NCBI GenBank assembly: GCA_028023455.1
Contig: JAQFVV010000506.1
Span: 16,001-80,000, forward strand
Direction of reading: 5' to 3'
Length of the DNA stretch: 64,000 nt
Source: Epiperipatus broadwayi
Taxonomy: Eukaryota > Onychophora > Udeonychophora > Euonychophora > Peripatidae
The notes under the pieces were generated by a model. It saw only the letters and a list, made by a program, of their open reading frames with translations. It was not told where the DNA came from and did no database searches. Within the stretch, counting starts at the first letter, position 1; every line of letters begins with the position of its first letter. Both the position numbers and the translations under genes were made by a program. This document shows positions 13,090 through 25,230 of this stretch, one piece after another.

Positions 13090-14020
13090 AGATGCATGCT
13101 TTTGTTTTTAGAAAATTTTGATTGAAAATTGTATTTTTTTGTCAGTGTATATTTTCTTTTTTGTCTAGTTTATATTTTGATTTTTATCAGACATATTGGA
13201 AAAAAAGCATCTTAATAAAGATTTAATAAGAGAAATCTTGCGTAACTATTATTTTTAATCTTTTGACATTTTGTATACTTGTCAAAATAAAGTCAAAAGG
13301 CATATAAATTTTGACATATTATTTTCTTTTTTATTATTATCATTTTTTTTTTAAATTAAAAAACCGTATATTATTTGCCAGTATACACACGCATACATAT
13401 ATATATATGAAATTATAGAGCCATCTACAAAACACTTAGATTTCATAATCAAAAATAACTACCAGAGGCAATTAATGTACTTTTCCCTTGATGTATTAAT
13501 TGGGAAACCATTTAAATTAAAACAGTGATAAATTTATGGATAACATTTTAATTCTCCTAAATGTTATTATTAGTTTATTACAGTCACCTTAAAATTTTCA
13601 TTCTAGATACAACATGGAAATATATAGTCTATTGAAAATTTCTTTAATTACTTTTATTTATATTCTGTCTTGTGAATTCATACAAAGTACTTAATTTAAA
13701 AATACCAATTGTAGACTTTCTGAATGCCCTTGTTCTTCTGCTAATACTTATAGTACTGTCTTGACAGTTTGGCATTTTAGTTGATAAAAAGTAGTATACT
13801 CCACTAGGTGGTCTTTCATACAGTTCAGCTACACCCAATAATGGTCTCGGGAAAAATAATATTTTATTATATTTTACTCAACATTTTATTTTTTATTTTT
13901 TATTCAGTAGATGTTTAAACCATTGCTGTACAACTTCAAATAAATAGATAAGTCAATAATATATTACTTACCTAAATAAGCCACTTATTTGATGTCATTT
14001 AATTATTGGTTAAATTACAC
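13090..14020. other. Non-coding region before LINE-A copy 1
   Basis: AT-rich, no recognised gene. The last part may be the 5' untranslated region of the LINE that follows. Confidence 0.4.
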
Positions 14021-14023
14021 CAT

Positions 14024-15600
14024 AATGGAGGAAATTCACAATCCTCATGAATCTAACATTGCTTATCATAATTTGACAGCCCCTACTATTTTCTCCAAAT
14101 TCCAATCTGGGATTAATCAAATTACTCACAAGAAAATAATAAAAAAACAATTAAAAAATAACTTCATTAGCAGAACATAAATTTTAAATCAGAGAAAAGC
14201 ACTTGGAACAAGAATCAAAACTGCAAGGGCTTAGCAATAATATGGATTTTTTTTCTAATTTACAAAGTTATATATCTTACAATTCCAAACAAAATAAAAT
14301 AATCAATAGAAATGAAATCAAAAAAGATTCATTAATCAGTGTCTATAAAACTAAAGATGTATTGAATGTTAATACTTGCACAAGGGTTGTTAAAGTTCAT
14401 TCTGCATGTGTGGACAATAACAATCATTTGACATCAGATACATGACAGATGTTTACAATCTTGATAATGAAAATGATCACAATCAGATTATCAACATAAC
14501 AAACTCTTCAAACTCACAACAAATATCCCCTGATTTATATGACTGTTATTCAGACAAATTCAATTCTACTGTACCAAAAAAGTTGCTAAAATCTTGTAAA
14601 GAATTTTACAATGGCAAATCCATCATAATAACTGCCACAAATATTAGCTGCAAACTTACAAAATTTCAAAACAATGAATTCTATCAACTATTAATGGAAA
14701 AGAAGCTATGGAGCTATATTTATAAAATTCTAAACCATCCTAACAATAGATATCTATGTATTGAATTTCATATTAAAATGCATAAAGCCATTTTTTAAAA
14801 AAATATTAAATTCCTAAATGCAAAAATGTTTGTTATATTGACATTGACTGTTCTGTATTATTACATGGGCAAATTAAAAATTGTGAAACAGATTTCAGGG
14901 AAATGGATATCCAGTTATTATTTAAAAAATATGGCAATGTTTCCAATTTTAAATATCAACTGGAAAAAAAGCAGCTGATCCTCTATTAACAAATGCAGCT
15001 ATCTTTGACTTCACTCTAAGCAAAAACATTAATGCAACAGATAATCCAACTCTACATTCAATGGACACTTTGATGCTAATTATAATGTTTAAAGGCATAC
15101 CACCACTATGTTTCCTTTGTAAACAAAGATCTCATATAATAAACGATTGCCCTAACAGATTTTGTACCAACTGCTGACTTAAATTAACAGAATTACACCA
15201 ATGTGCAAAAATCCCAAAGGAACAGACAAACAACATTATTAATGTAGTATTGACAACTAAAAGCAACAAACATCACCATCATCAAAACAATCAACCATTC
15301 CATATTAAAACAAACAACCAAGATAAAAGTAACAATAAACAATTCATAGACATAAATACACTATCTGAAGCTGAGAACACGATCTCTACATCATCATCAG
15401 AGCATCATGGGGATACTACATATGATAATGTACCCTTCCAAATAGTTAATAAAAAATTTAAAAAAAAATCAATGATAGCAAAGCAAAAACATCTGAGCAA
15501 CAAATACTTCTGAAAACAACCAATCTATCAACAACACAGACAGGAACAAACTTACCACCCCAGCAAAATAAAAACTGAAAGCCACTAATCCCAACAAATT
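14024..15600 (+). pseudogene. LINE-A ORF1 (nucleic-acid-binding protein), broken
   Basis: The likely start is the ATG at 14024 (MEEIHNPHES). The frame continues through NITAPTIFSK-like text, breaks several times, and contains the piece 14442-14798 (ending IEFHIKMHKAIF). It reaches a CCHC zinc knuckle at 15109-15150 (CFLCKQRSHIINDC) followed by FCTNC and a later HQC. A hydrophilic Asn/Ser/His-rich tail follows (15250-15513). ORF1 proteins with CCHC knuckles bind the LINE RNA. Stops and frameshifts separate all the pieces. Confidence 0.75.
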
Positions 15601-15829
15601 TCTATTGAAAGTATCCATGGACAGTCACTGGGCCAGGCAATTACTCTCAGATATCGCTTCTCTCACTCCAGAACAAAAAATATTTTTGCAAGAGTGGACA
15701 AAACAGAAGAACTGTCAATAAATCCAAAGACGACAATAATTTAGTAACCAATTATATGCTATCCAGCACAACAACTCAACAAGCCTCTCCTCAGAGTTAA
15801 ATGAATATCATAAATAGATAAACTGTAAA

Positions 15830-18000
15830 AATTAATGTTTGAAGCTTTAACACAAATCTATGTAAAGGTAAATCCAAAAGGCCACACACCTACCCTATTT
15901 CTCATATATATAACTTTACTACACACATGCACAATCCTATCTAAACACTCATAAACACAAAAAACATCACTATGGATAATAACATTACTAAAATTAACTC
16001 AAGAGATATAAACTCTCATGAATGAATTTATTCACTAAGCAACTGGATAAAATGATTCACTTCCCACATCATACTATTCACTGAAACTAAAGCCACTAAC
16101 AAAACTAACCCCCAAAATTTTCTGGCCATATTTCGATATTTAGAATTCTCTACATCAAACCCAACCATAGCAGAAATTGGGATTTTTTTTCCAACATAAT
16201 CCCTCATTTCTATTATTCAAAATTATATGTTTGGATGAATGAATCGGGATTCTTATTCAACATAAAGCCTATTTCTATTATTCAAACTTGTATATTTGGA
16301 TGAAAACATGATTATAGTATTACTACATCACAATGCTTCCACCATTACCAACATTATTTTTTACATTTATAATAAGCCCACAATAATACACAAATTAATT
16401 ACTCAAATAAATATCATACTAGTAGCCAACTATTTTCCTATTATTCTTGTAAGTGACTTCAATATAACATACTCTTATTTCCTTTTGAAATATCTCCAGA
16501 TCATTAACCACTGATTGATGAGTGTTGAATGTTTCTTTCCAAGCCATGCCATCTATGTCTACAGCAAAACATGCCACTCTAATAGACTTACTTTTCTACT
16601 CTTCTTACTTACACTTTATCATTTAACCCTCTATTCATCCTGTTTGTTTCTGCAATCACTGTGCTTTAAATACCAACTTAAACATTAACCTTAACATTAA
16701 TTTTAATCTACCTTGTAATAATACTGTTCACCTCCTGCTAAAATCTGCTACACATAAAGCAATGATCTCAGAAATCTATATCCTTTTAAAAATAATATCC
16801 TTTTTCTTCACCATGCCAAAGCATGACAATCATTAATCAAAATTATTTTCTCCATAATAAAGCACTATAAAATAAAAAAAACTAACCACACACTGCTCTA
16901 GTCAAAGAATTAGATAATCTTCACATAAAATTAAAAAAAAAAACATCAAATGACCCAGCATCTATCCCATCTCTACTGCTACTTATACAGTAATATAAAA
17001 ACAACCATTTTTTTACTGGCTCAATACCTCTCTACAAAAAAGGCAAAAATATTCCTTGCACAACCACACAAATGATCCAGGGGGTATACTTGATAGGCTC
17101 TTGTGTACAAAAATAAAAGTCCACTCCATCCTCATTTACCCAAAATAAACAATATTTTTGCACATGTGTTTCCTTTAATATTCTTCCACTTTAAAAATAT
17201 TTTTCAAACCTCTACATACCCTGATATGCCCAAAAACTTATTTATATCTAGAAATCCCAATCATGGTATAATTAAATATGATACCATTCTAAAATTAATT
17301 TCTCTTCCTAACAGTATACACCCTGGTCCACACACAATACCAAAATACATTCTTCTTCATCTTAGCTATTTGATATACCTATAATATATAACCTCTTGAA
17401 ATTTTTATCAAAACAAATACATAAAATCGAATATACTCAGTCTCTAGTACCATTCCTTAAAAAAAACATATTACCTTCACTGCTTAGTAATTTCTGGCCG
17501 ATATCTAGGACCCCATATCCTCATCAAAATAATTGAATCAATTATCAAAGACAAAATACAACCTCTAATCTTACTTTCCATACGTGCTTTTCAATTTCCC
17601 CCAAAAACATCATCAACTTCTACTGCAATCTCTTTTTTGAAAATAATTATAACCCATATCAGACATTCTAGAAAAATAAGGTCAAAAGCAGTTCAACATA
17701 AAATTGTTGCAGAATTTGGTTCTGTTTCAATAAAAACCATATTACACACCCTTAAAACTTATAATATAACAAACCTTTTACTTTACATTTATACTAACAT
17801 CCTTATAAACAGAAAAGTACATGCTATTCTGAATGACCAAACTTCACCAAGTTTTACCCTCTATAATTCATGCATCTAGGAAATTGAAATCAATCTACAT
17901 TAAAAAATAGGAAAAATTAAACTAAGAGATCAGACCTCCAGACATATTTGTAGCTACATGGAGTCTAATTACACTACCATACCACTGTGACTTATGGATA
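15830..18000 (+). pseudogene. LINE-A ORF2 (APE endonuclease-RT), broken and deleted
   Basis: The endonuclease is recognisable from FTETKAT near 16080 (catalytic Glu segment) and VSDFNITY near 16450 (counterpart of the GDFN motif). The RT shows HPGPHTIPK near 17320, NFWPISR near 17490, and the palm-to-thumb segment 17637-17880 (INRKVHAILND). That segment aligns with INRKIHITLNG of the minus-strand copy. The motif A aspartates are lost (KIVAEFGSV where the relative has LDIQAAFDS). No YxDD remains because of the deletion near 17880. Confidence 0.75.
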
Positions 18001-18291
18001 ATAAATTTATTGGATTTTTTCTTGTTGTTTTTATTTATTTTCTATTTTTCTTTCCTTTTATTATTGTTGTTTACATTAATTTGTATGATCTCAGAACAAA
18101 ATAATAGCAACAATATTTTTAACCATCTATGTACATAATCAAACCTGATGTATCAATGTTTACTTTTTTTCTAATATTACTTACATTGTAATCTTTTATA
18201 ATTTATACAATTTCCTTTTATTGTACTTACATCAAAAATGTCTTTTAAAATACAAAAGTAACTTTATATAAATTGCCTATAAAATATATTA

Positions 18292-18297
18292 TAGTAA

Positions 18298-18341
<44 letters not shown>

Positions 18342-18375
18342 TCAGTATCAGTATCCATTGTAGTAGTAGTAGTAT
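18292..18375. repeat. (TAG)n microsatellite at LINE-A 3' end
   Basis: TAG units with a few ATCAG variants, directly following the LINE-A copy 1 tail. Confidence 0.95.
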
Positions 18376-18423
18376 AACTACAATAACAACTACAGCATCA
18401 GCATCATCTCATCAACATCATCA

Positions 18424-18651
<228 letters not shown>

Positions 18652-20170
18652 TTATAGCTGTTGTCAAGGAACTCAAATTACATTCAGGTATAGGTTATGA
18701 CAATATACCTTCTTTCATTTATAAAGTTTGTGCAAAGTATATTTGTTATATTCTTAATTTATCTATTAAAAATGGTATTTTTCCTAACTCTCTTAAACTT
18801 GTCAAAGTTATATCTATTTTAAAAACATGATTCAAAAGGTAATGTTAATTAATATAAATCAATTTATGTGCTTAACACCGTTGCATATATATTTGAAAGA
18901 TGTGTTTATGTGAAAATTGTTAAGGACATAAAAAAGATTTTGTTTCCTGTGCAACATGGTTTTTCTCTTGGCAGATCAACTGGATATTTAAACAATATAT
19001 TACCACATTGCTAAAGCCTTTGAAAAGCAGTTTTATTTAGATTTTTTTTTATTTTGATTTGTGCAAGATATTTGATGAAGTGGATCATTACCAATTGCTT
19101 TACAAAATGTACATATTAGGTTTTTCCTATAATATGCTTGTATGGTTTAAATCTTTTATTAGGAAAAGAAAGGTTTATGTTAGATATTTTAATAATTCTT
19201 CTAATCCATATTATTGTAATATAGGAATACTTCATGGGAAGTGTCATTGTGGTATTATTGTTTAACATTTATATTGATGGTTTGGGAGGGAGTTTGAAAT
19301 GTTCACAAATTTTATGCTATGCAGATGGTTGTAATTTTTTTGGAATATCAACACAATTAATGATTGTGTACTATTACAAAAGGATATTAATAATTTCATG
19401 AAATGGTGTAGAGATAATAAAATGGATATTAATATGAATAAATGTTCAACAGTTTCTTATTCCAAAAATTCTGAAATGATAATTTGTCCTTATTATATTG
19501 AAGATCATAATATAAAATTTATTGATATTCAGAAAAACATTGGTATTATTTTTCAAACAATGGATTATTTCATCATCATATTAAAATGTTGTTAATACAG
19601 TTTTTAAAATTATGGGTGCAATTTTAAGGCATGGTAGACAATTTACTAGGTCTACAAACTATAAATTATTTCTCTCTTTGGTTTTGCCTATTTTATAATA
19701 TGGTTCTTTTGTTTGGAGTCCTACTTTCAAATGAGATATTATAAAAATTCGATTAGTTTATAATAATTTTTTCAAGTATATTAAGCTAAATGACCAGTAT
19801 CTATTTATCTATCCCAATCTATTAGAAAAAAATTGACAGGATTTAAAATTTGATATAACCTTGGCAATAAGAAAATTATAATATCTAACAAAATATCAAA
19901 TATTAACTATTAATAATTGGTTACATAAAACACATACATTGAATTTATTTTACATTAAGATTTGTTGCTGTAATATATCAAAATTTTCATCTTTATTTTG
20001 TTTGCCTAATATCTATAATCATGATTTTACTAATGAAAATATTTTTATTTTAGATTTAAAAAAAAAGTTACTTATCTTATTAAGAAATATGCCATATAAT
20101 CATATTAATAATTTGTCATTTATACTTGTTTATGTCTATTATTGTATAATTGTTATGGTGCAATTCTGAA
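18652..20170 (+). pseudogene. LINE-B reverse transcriptase remnant
   Basis: Three in-frame islands (19059-19265, 19398-19595, 19939-20169) carry RT core and thumb text of the CR1/Jockey type, separated by stops and indels. Catalytic motif A is degenerate (FDEVDH) and motif C reads YADG, so it has no activity. Confidence 0.8.
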
Positions 20171-20222
20171 ATTGGCTTAATACTGTAGTTTTGTATTGAA
20201 AAAAAATGAATTAAATTAAACT
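18652..20222 (+). mobile_element. LINE-B copy 1 (CR1/Jockey-like), 5'-truncated
   Basis: It starts at the first RT block (AVVKELKLHSGIGYDNIP) immediately after the (GAT)n array, so the endonuclease and ORF1 are missing. RT landmarks are DEVDHYQLLYKMYILGF (after motif A), ILHGK in place of VPQG, and LCYADGCNFF near 19315, where the YADD box has become YADG. Further on are KWCRDNKMDINMNKCS, LGII-like text and SLVLPIL-YGSFVWSP near 19680. Several stops. It ends near 20222 with a (TAC)n tail. Confidence 0.85.
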
Positions 20223-20225
20223 TCT

Positions 20226-20361
20226 ACTACCTCTACTACTGTGACAACTACTACTACTAGTAGTAGTAGTACCACCAACACTACTACTCCTACTGCTATC
20301 ACTACCACTACCACCACCACCACTATAACTACTACTACTATTACTACTACTACTAGTAGTA
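20226..20361. repeat. Imperfect (TAC)n array with CTA-to-TAG switches
   Basis: Mostly ACT/ACC triplets. Polarity flips through a CTAG palindrome occur near 20262 and at 20351-20361. Confidence 0.93.
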
Positions 20362-20455
20362 GTTTTAAAATTAGCTTTATTGAGTGTAAAATTATTATTT
20401 ACACAGTGAAAAAAATGAAGTTACATAAGCATTTTATTTACATTGTATTTCTTCT
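20362..20455 (-). mobile_element. Very short LINE 3' end, copy 1
   Basis: On the minus strand it ends CTCAATAAAGCTAATTTTAA (polyadenylation signal, complement of 20376-20381) and runs directly into (ACT)n. The same segment of about 95 bp recurs at 20789-20885. Both are bounded on both sides by (TAC)n arrays. They are best explained as extremely 5'-truncated LINE insertions into a trinucleotide array. Confidence 0.65.
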
Positions 20456-20538
20456 TTTACTACTACTACTATTACTACTACTACTACTCCTACTTTTACT
20501 CCTACTACTACTATTCCTACTACTGCAACCACTACTAT

Positions 20539-20582
<44 letters not shown>

Positions 20583-20583
20583 T

Positions 20584-20630
<47 letters not shown>

Positions 20631-20788
20631 TTACCATTACCATCACCTCTACCACTACCACCACCACAACTAATATAACAACTACAAACATTACCACCGC
20701 TACCACCATTACCACCACCACTACCACTATTACTACTAATACTACTACTAGTCCTACACCTCATACTTCTACTACTACTACTCTAGTA
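20456..20788. repeat. Imperfect (TAC)n array
   Basis: TAC triplets with TTT, CCT and ACC variants. Overlapping frames on both strands encode only tyrosine, leucine, valine or serine runs and are not genes. Confidence 0.95.
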
Positions 20789-20885
20789 ATTTTAAAATTA
20801 GCTTTCTTGAGTTTAAATTTTTGTTTACAGAGTGAAAAAAGGAAGTTACATAAGCATTTCATTTACATTGTATTTCTTTTTCTTT
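20789..20885 (-). mobile_element. Very short LINE 3' end, copy 2
   Basis: Matches 20362-20455 across most of its length (landmarks TTTTAAAATTAGCTTT and GAAGTTACATAAGCATTT). The polyadenylation signal is mutated (TTTCTT on the plus strand). It too is flanked by (TAC)n. Confidence 0.65.
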
Positions 20886-20896
20886 TTCTTCTTCTT

Positions 20897-20980
<84 letters not shown>

Positions 20981-21012
20981 CTACTACAACTACTACTACT
21001 AGTAGTAGTAGT
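20886..21012. repeat. (TAC)n array, then CTAG switch to (TAG)n
   Basis: About 38 TAC units ending in a polarity switch (ACTACTAGTAGT) at the 3' end of the next minus-strand LINE. Confidence 0.95.
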
Positions 21013-23985
21013 TTTAATAAAGAAACTTTATTTGATATTATAAGCACATGTATGAAAATACAATTTTAAAACATGTTACAAGAGCTGATCTACAATTTAG
21101 AATTGAAAATTATTAACAAAATAAGTATTATATATACATGAAATATTTTTACATTAATAATGTTGAAAAAAGGAAAAAGAAAATTAATCAATTTAAGTAA
21201 CAATATTGAATACATATATGGCAACAAAAACTCTCACTTAAGGTGCATCCGATATGTGATTCATATTTCACAGTGGTGTTGGTAATTTAATCAAACTCCA
21301 AGTGGCTGATACTATATCTATTGGAGCTAGTGCCTGATCTCTTGTTTTAATTTTTTCTAACTTATTGAGAAAGAGTGATTTAAGTTTACGAGATGTGGGA
21401 TGGGATTGAATATAAAATGGCATCTCATAAACCAGAGTGTGTCTAGTATAAAAATTGTTATTCTTATTGTTGGAAACAAACCTCTTGGAATATTTTCTAT
21501 CAATACTTTCAATGAGCATTTTTGATTATGGGTTATATTTGCAATTAGTTTTCGATATGTTTTGAGGGAACTACACTGAGAAATAAAATGTTCCATTGTT
21601 TCTTCTTCTTTATTACATAGTTGAAAAATGGCATCTATGTTTGGAGATCTCCATCTTCTAGCCAGGAAAAAACATTGGTAGGTAAAGCTCTAAGGTTGTT
21701 TTTTATTAGAAAATTAAAGTACTTAGGCTCCAAATACCAGAATTTAAATTTTTAGATTAAAGATTTATTCGAGATATTAATTAAGCTAATGGGAATTTCA
21801 AGGGGATTGGAATCAGTTGTTAATTAGTGTGTGTCCCAATACTTAATTTTAGTTGAGAAAAGGTTTGTAGCAGGTGCTTTATGTTTGAATATTGTTTTTA
21901 TTAGATTATTAATAAATTTATTTTTAATAGAAGGTGGAGTGTCTGTAGGTGATATTGGAAGAAACACTTGGAAATTTTCATATGTTGTATAAAGTTTCAT
22001 TAATGCGTTATGAGTTTTTTGGTAATAGAATATTGAAATGCTGTGTAATGACAGGCCATTTAGTTTTGAATGTTTTTGCAGACTTTTGATGCTTAATACC
22101 ACTGCCTTATTATTCCATATAAGTTTTGTGCAAAATGAGTTAATTTTTTTCTTAAATGAGTTAGTAAATTTAATGATAGTTCCATAGTAATTTATTTTTG
22201 GAAAAAATAATATGTTAATGAGTGATATTTTACTATGTAATGAAATATATGATTTTGAAAGTGAAGTTGTCACCTTTTCAATTGCAGTTATTAATTGCTC
22301 TTGTATTGTAATTCTCATTTCATTCATAGACAGATGAATTGGGAGACCAAGAAATTTGTGGGGAGGAGAACTGCAAACTGAATGAATTTGATTACCAGAA
22401 AGAATACTCCAAATAGATGTTCTTTTCTTTGTTAAATTTTAAACTATAAGCTGCAGAGTAATTTTCTAAAATGGTATACATTAAAGGCAAATGTTTTTTG
22501 GATGGCAAAAAGATGACTATATCATACATGTATGAAATATGATTGATGGATTGATTTATGAAGAGTAAATCTATTCCAGGCAATTTAGATTCTAGTTCTA
22601 ATAGGAGAGGGGTTAATATATGTAATAAAAACAATTAACTAAGGGGAGAGCGTTGTGGTATTGAATTGTGTGGAGTAAAGTCAGGGGACATTTTTCCATT
22701 AAGAGTAATGTGTATTTTTCTATTGATGAGTAGGTTTGCCAGAACATACATTATAGGTATTGGAATTGTATGTTTACTAAGCACCTGTAGTAGCTTGTAC
22801 ACAGGTGCTGAATCAAATGCAGCTTGTATGTCTAATTGAACTGCAATAGGTGCAGATTTTCTTGCCTGTCTTACATTCTCTATTAATATTTTACATAACA
22901 TAAGTGCTTCAGAAGTGGAACATCCTTTTCTAGCCAACTGAAAGTTAGACAACCCAGGAAATATTAGGGGTTGAATTTTGTCTTGTAAAAGAGACTCTAT
23001 TAGTTTGATGATAAGAGGAGACATTGAAATAGGGTGTAGATTATCTAGAGGAGAAGGAAGTGTATTTTTTTTAGAAAAGGGACCAGTAATACTGGATAAA
23101 GTTGGTCAATGTTAGGTATTTGTTTTGATAGATAATTTATCATATTGTGTACTATTGGGATAGTAAAGCGGCTGAGATCCGACAATAAAAATTTTTGAAT
23201 TGCATGTGTACCTGGGTGTGTATTGTTTGGAATGGAGTTCAACTTGAGAGCAATTTCATACTTTGGTATGTTATGTTCTTCTGTGTTAAAACCAAAGTGA
23301 AACGAAAAGAATTTTGGAAAAGGAAATTTTTGCAGTCTAGGCTTTAAAGTGGTAATATATTTGTGGAGTCAGGTCTTCCCCAGCAATGATTTTTGAATCT
23401 AAAATAATAGATGAAGGATTAATTTTTTGGGAGTATAACCTAAGGCCCACTGAATATATCCTTTAGACCAGTTATGAGGATTAGCTAGAAAAATTTTTGG
23501 TTTTTTTGTAGAGAGATAATCAATGAGTATGAGTTAGGTTTGTTTGTATTCTTGTTTTAAAAACATTATTGATTTAATTGAAGAAGGGTCACATGAAGCA
23601 TTTTTTTAGTTTTAAGTGTATTGTATCTAATTTATTAACAAGATTAGTGGGAGAGCTATTTTTAGAAGTATAATGCCGAATAGTTGAAGAGATTATGTTA
23701 ATAAATGACAGCCAGGCCCTTACTGGGTTTAAAGATAGTATTTCTACCTTCTTAAAATAAATATAAATTTCAGAGAGAACTTCTTCAGGTGTAGTGGATT
23801 TTTATAGAAGACAAGTAGTTTTATTTAGAGGAAGAATTGTTTGATGTTGCATGTGTATTGCGAGTTCCACATTAAGTGCTAAATGATCAGAGAAAGTTAC
23901 AGGACATAGCAATGGACTTATAATGAAATGTTTATCTGATGAATAGAATACAAGGACTATTAGAGAGGAGTGTTTTCTACTACTA
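21013..23985 (-). mobile_element. LINE-A copy 2 (minus strand), 5'-truncated in the endonuclease
   Basis: Reading the minus strand, it begins in the endonuclease C-terminus (PVTFSDHLAL near 23.9 kb), continues through the complete RT and C-terminal domain, and ends with AATAAA (complement of 21027-21032) and an (ACT)n/(AGT)n tail. The 5' junction abuts a short CTA run at 23978-23990. Frames are broken into about seven pieces; inactive. Confidence 0.9.
21268..23985 (-). pseudogene. LINE-A ORF2 remnant: EN C-terminus, RT, C-terminal Cys motif
   Basis: Pieces in order on the minus strand are the endonuclease end with SDHLAL (23802-24053 frame), RT block 0 with HPGTHAIQK (23045-23242), and RT 22635-23024. 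The last contains motif A LDIQAAFDS, INRKIHITLNG, and motif B IPQRSPLS (usual QGSPLS). Next are 22392-22634 with the catalytic box as YMYD where YMDD is expected, then the thumb and linker 21824-22327. A C-terminal motif follows near 21.6 kb (QLCNKEEETMEHFISQC, one Cys of the CxxC lost), and the end is RDQALAPIDIVSATWSL. Point changes in the catalytic box and frameshifts make it inactive. Confidence 0.85.
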
Positions 23986-24110
23986 CTACTAAACAATCCA
24001 AAACAAAGCAAAACTCTCCATATAGTAGTGCCATCTTGTGCTAACAAGAGCAATCAATGGATGCCAGAAGGCTTGTGCATAAAATCCCTATCTAGTGCCT
24101 ACTCATCCAA

Positions 24111-24157
24111 TATCCCCAGACTAGTTTCTGGCTTGTGGCCTTCATCAGTGAAGAGCC
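24111..24157 (-). ncRNA. Type I hammerhead ribozyme candidate (unit 1)
   Basis: The minus strand shows core CTGATGA (complement of 24142-24148), stem II GGC/GCC with CACAA loop, GAAA, a palindromic stem III ACTAGT (24120-24125) and cleavage triplet GTC (24119-24121). Stem I pairs CTCTTCA with TGGGGA. Bases 10.1 and 11.1 next to stem II form an A-A mismatch, which may weaken it. Confidence 0.65.
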
Positions 24158-24574
24158 CTGGATCTGAGAGCACTGCACCTAGATCTTAGGATCTAATGCA
24201 ACCCTCCAGCACCCACCTTTTAACTCTATTTAACTACAAAACTATGAGAATGAAATTGAAAACACTATTAATATTTTCAATCCAAGCTCAATAGCTTATA
24301 TAGTCATATGGGTCTGAACTCAATTCAGCACCCATACATTTTGGTGTCTTTGGCTCTTTAACAACCATAGCCACCACTATCCTATTAGGCAGGATTGGTG
24401 TTAATCCACTAACCATTACATGATCACTATCTCATACTAGCACAATAATTGTTATTAAACAATCCAAAACAAAGCAAAACTCTCCGTATAGTAGTGCTAT
24501 ATTGTGCTAAGAAGAGCAATCAATGGATGCCAGAAGGCTTGTGCATAAAATCCCTATCTAGTGCCTACTCATCC

Positions 24575-24624
24575 ATTATCCCCATACTGGTTTCTGGCTT
24601 GTGGCCCTCATCAGTGAGGAGCCC
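24575..24624 (-). ncRNA. Type I hammerhead ribozyme candidate (unit 2)
   Basis: Core CTGATGA (complement of 24608-24614), stem II GGC/GCC, GAAA, stem III region ACCAGT (no longer a perfect palindrome), and site GTA (24585-24587), an allowed NUH triplet. Its site lies exactly 466 bases from that of unit 1. Confidence 0.6.
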
Positions 24625-24854
24625 TGGATCTGAGAGCACTGCACCTAGATTTTAGGATCTAATGCAACCCTCCAGCACCCACCTTTTAACTCTATTTAAC
24701 TACAAAACTATGAGAATGAAATTGAAAACACTATTAATATTTTCAATCCAAGCTCAATAGCTTATATAGTCATATGGGTTAAATAAAGTTAAAAGGTGGG
24801 TGCTGAAGGGTTGCATTAGATCCTAAGATCTAGGTGCAGTGCTCTCAGATCCAG

Positions 24855-24900
24855 GGCTCCTCACTGATGAAGGCCACAAGCCAGAAACTATTCTGGGGAT
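24855..24900 (+). ncRNA. Hammerhead-like motif in the inverted unit
   Basis: Core CTGATGA (24864-24870), stem II GGC/GCC and GAAAC (24884-24888) are present. Stem III is degraded (ACTATT) and the site reads TTC. Stem I TCCTCA/TGGGGA is kept. Confidence 0.5.
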
Positions 24901-25075
24901 ATTGGATGAGTAGGCACTAGATAGGAATTTTATGCACAAGCCTTCTGGCATCCATTGATTGCTCTTGTTAGCACAAGATGGCACTACTATATGGAGAGTT
25001 TTGCTTTGTTTTGGATTGTTTAATAACAATTATTGTGCTAGTATGAGATAGTGATCATGTGATGGTTAGTGGTTT

Positions 25076-25230
<155 letters not shown>

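Larger units (their letters stand above)
14024..18291 (+). mobile_element. LINE-A copy 1 (L1/Tx1-like), internally deleted
   Basis: A decayed two-ORF non-LTR retrotransposon. ORF1 runs about 14024-15600, the endonuclease about 16000-16500, and the RT fingers and palm 17280-17880. The sequence then jumps straight to the C-terminal tail seen in the minus-strand copy (KIKLRDQTS; counterpart KIKTRDQALAP near 21.3 kb). About 1.3 kb carrying the YxDD box and C-terminal Cys motif is missing relative to that copy. The 3' end runs into a (TAG)n array at 18292. Many stops and frameshifts; inactive. Confidence 0.85.
23991..25072. mobile_element. Hammerhead (retrozyme-like) element: two direct units and one inverted
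   Basis: Unit 1 is 23991-24456 (466 bp), unit 2 is 24457-24779 (truncated), and an inverted copy is 24780-25072. All are non-coding, sharing the AACAATCCAAAACAAAGC start and one hammerhead-like ribozyme each. The ribozymes are at 24111-24157 (-), 24575-24624 (-) and 24855-24900 (+). The element sits between a short CTA run (23978-23990) and a (CTA)n array (25076-25230). Short frames across it simply reflect the repeat. Confidence 0.75.

Noticed and set aside
24449-24655. 68-codon frame repeated in inverse at 24823-25029
   Set aside because: It is a translation of the hammerhead repeat unit and recurs only because the unit is duplicated and inverted.
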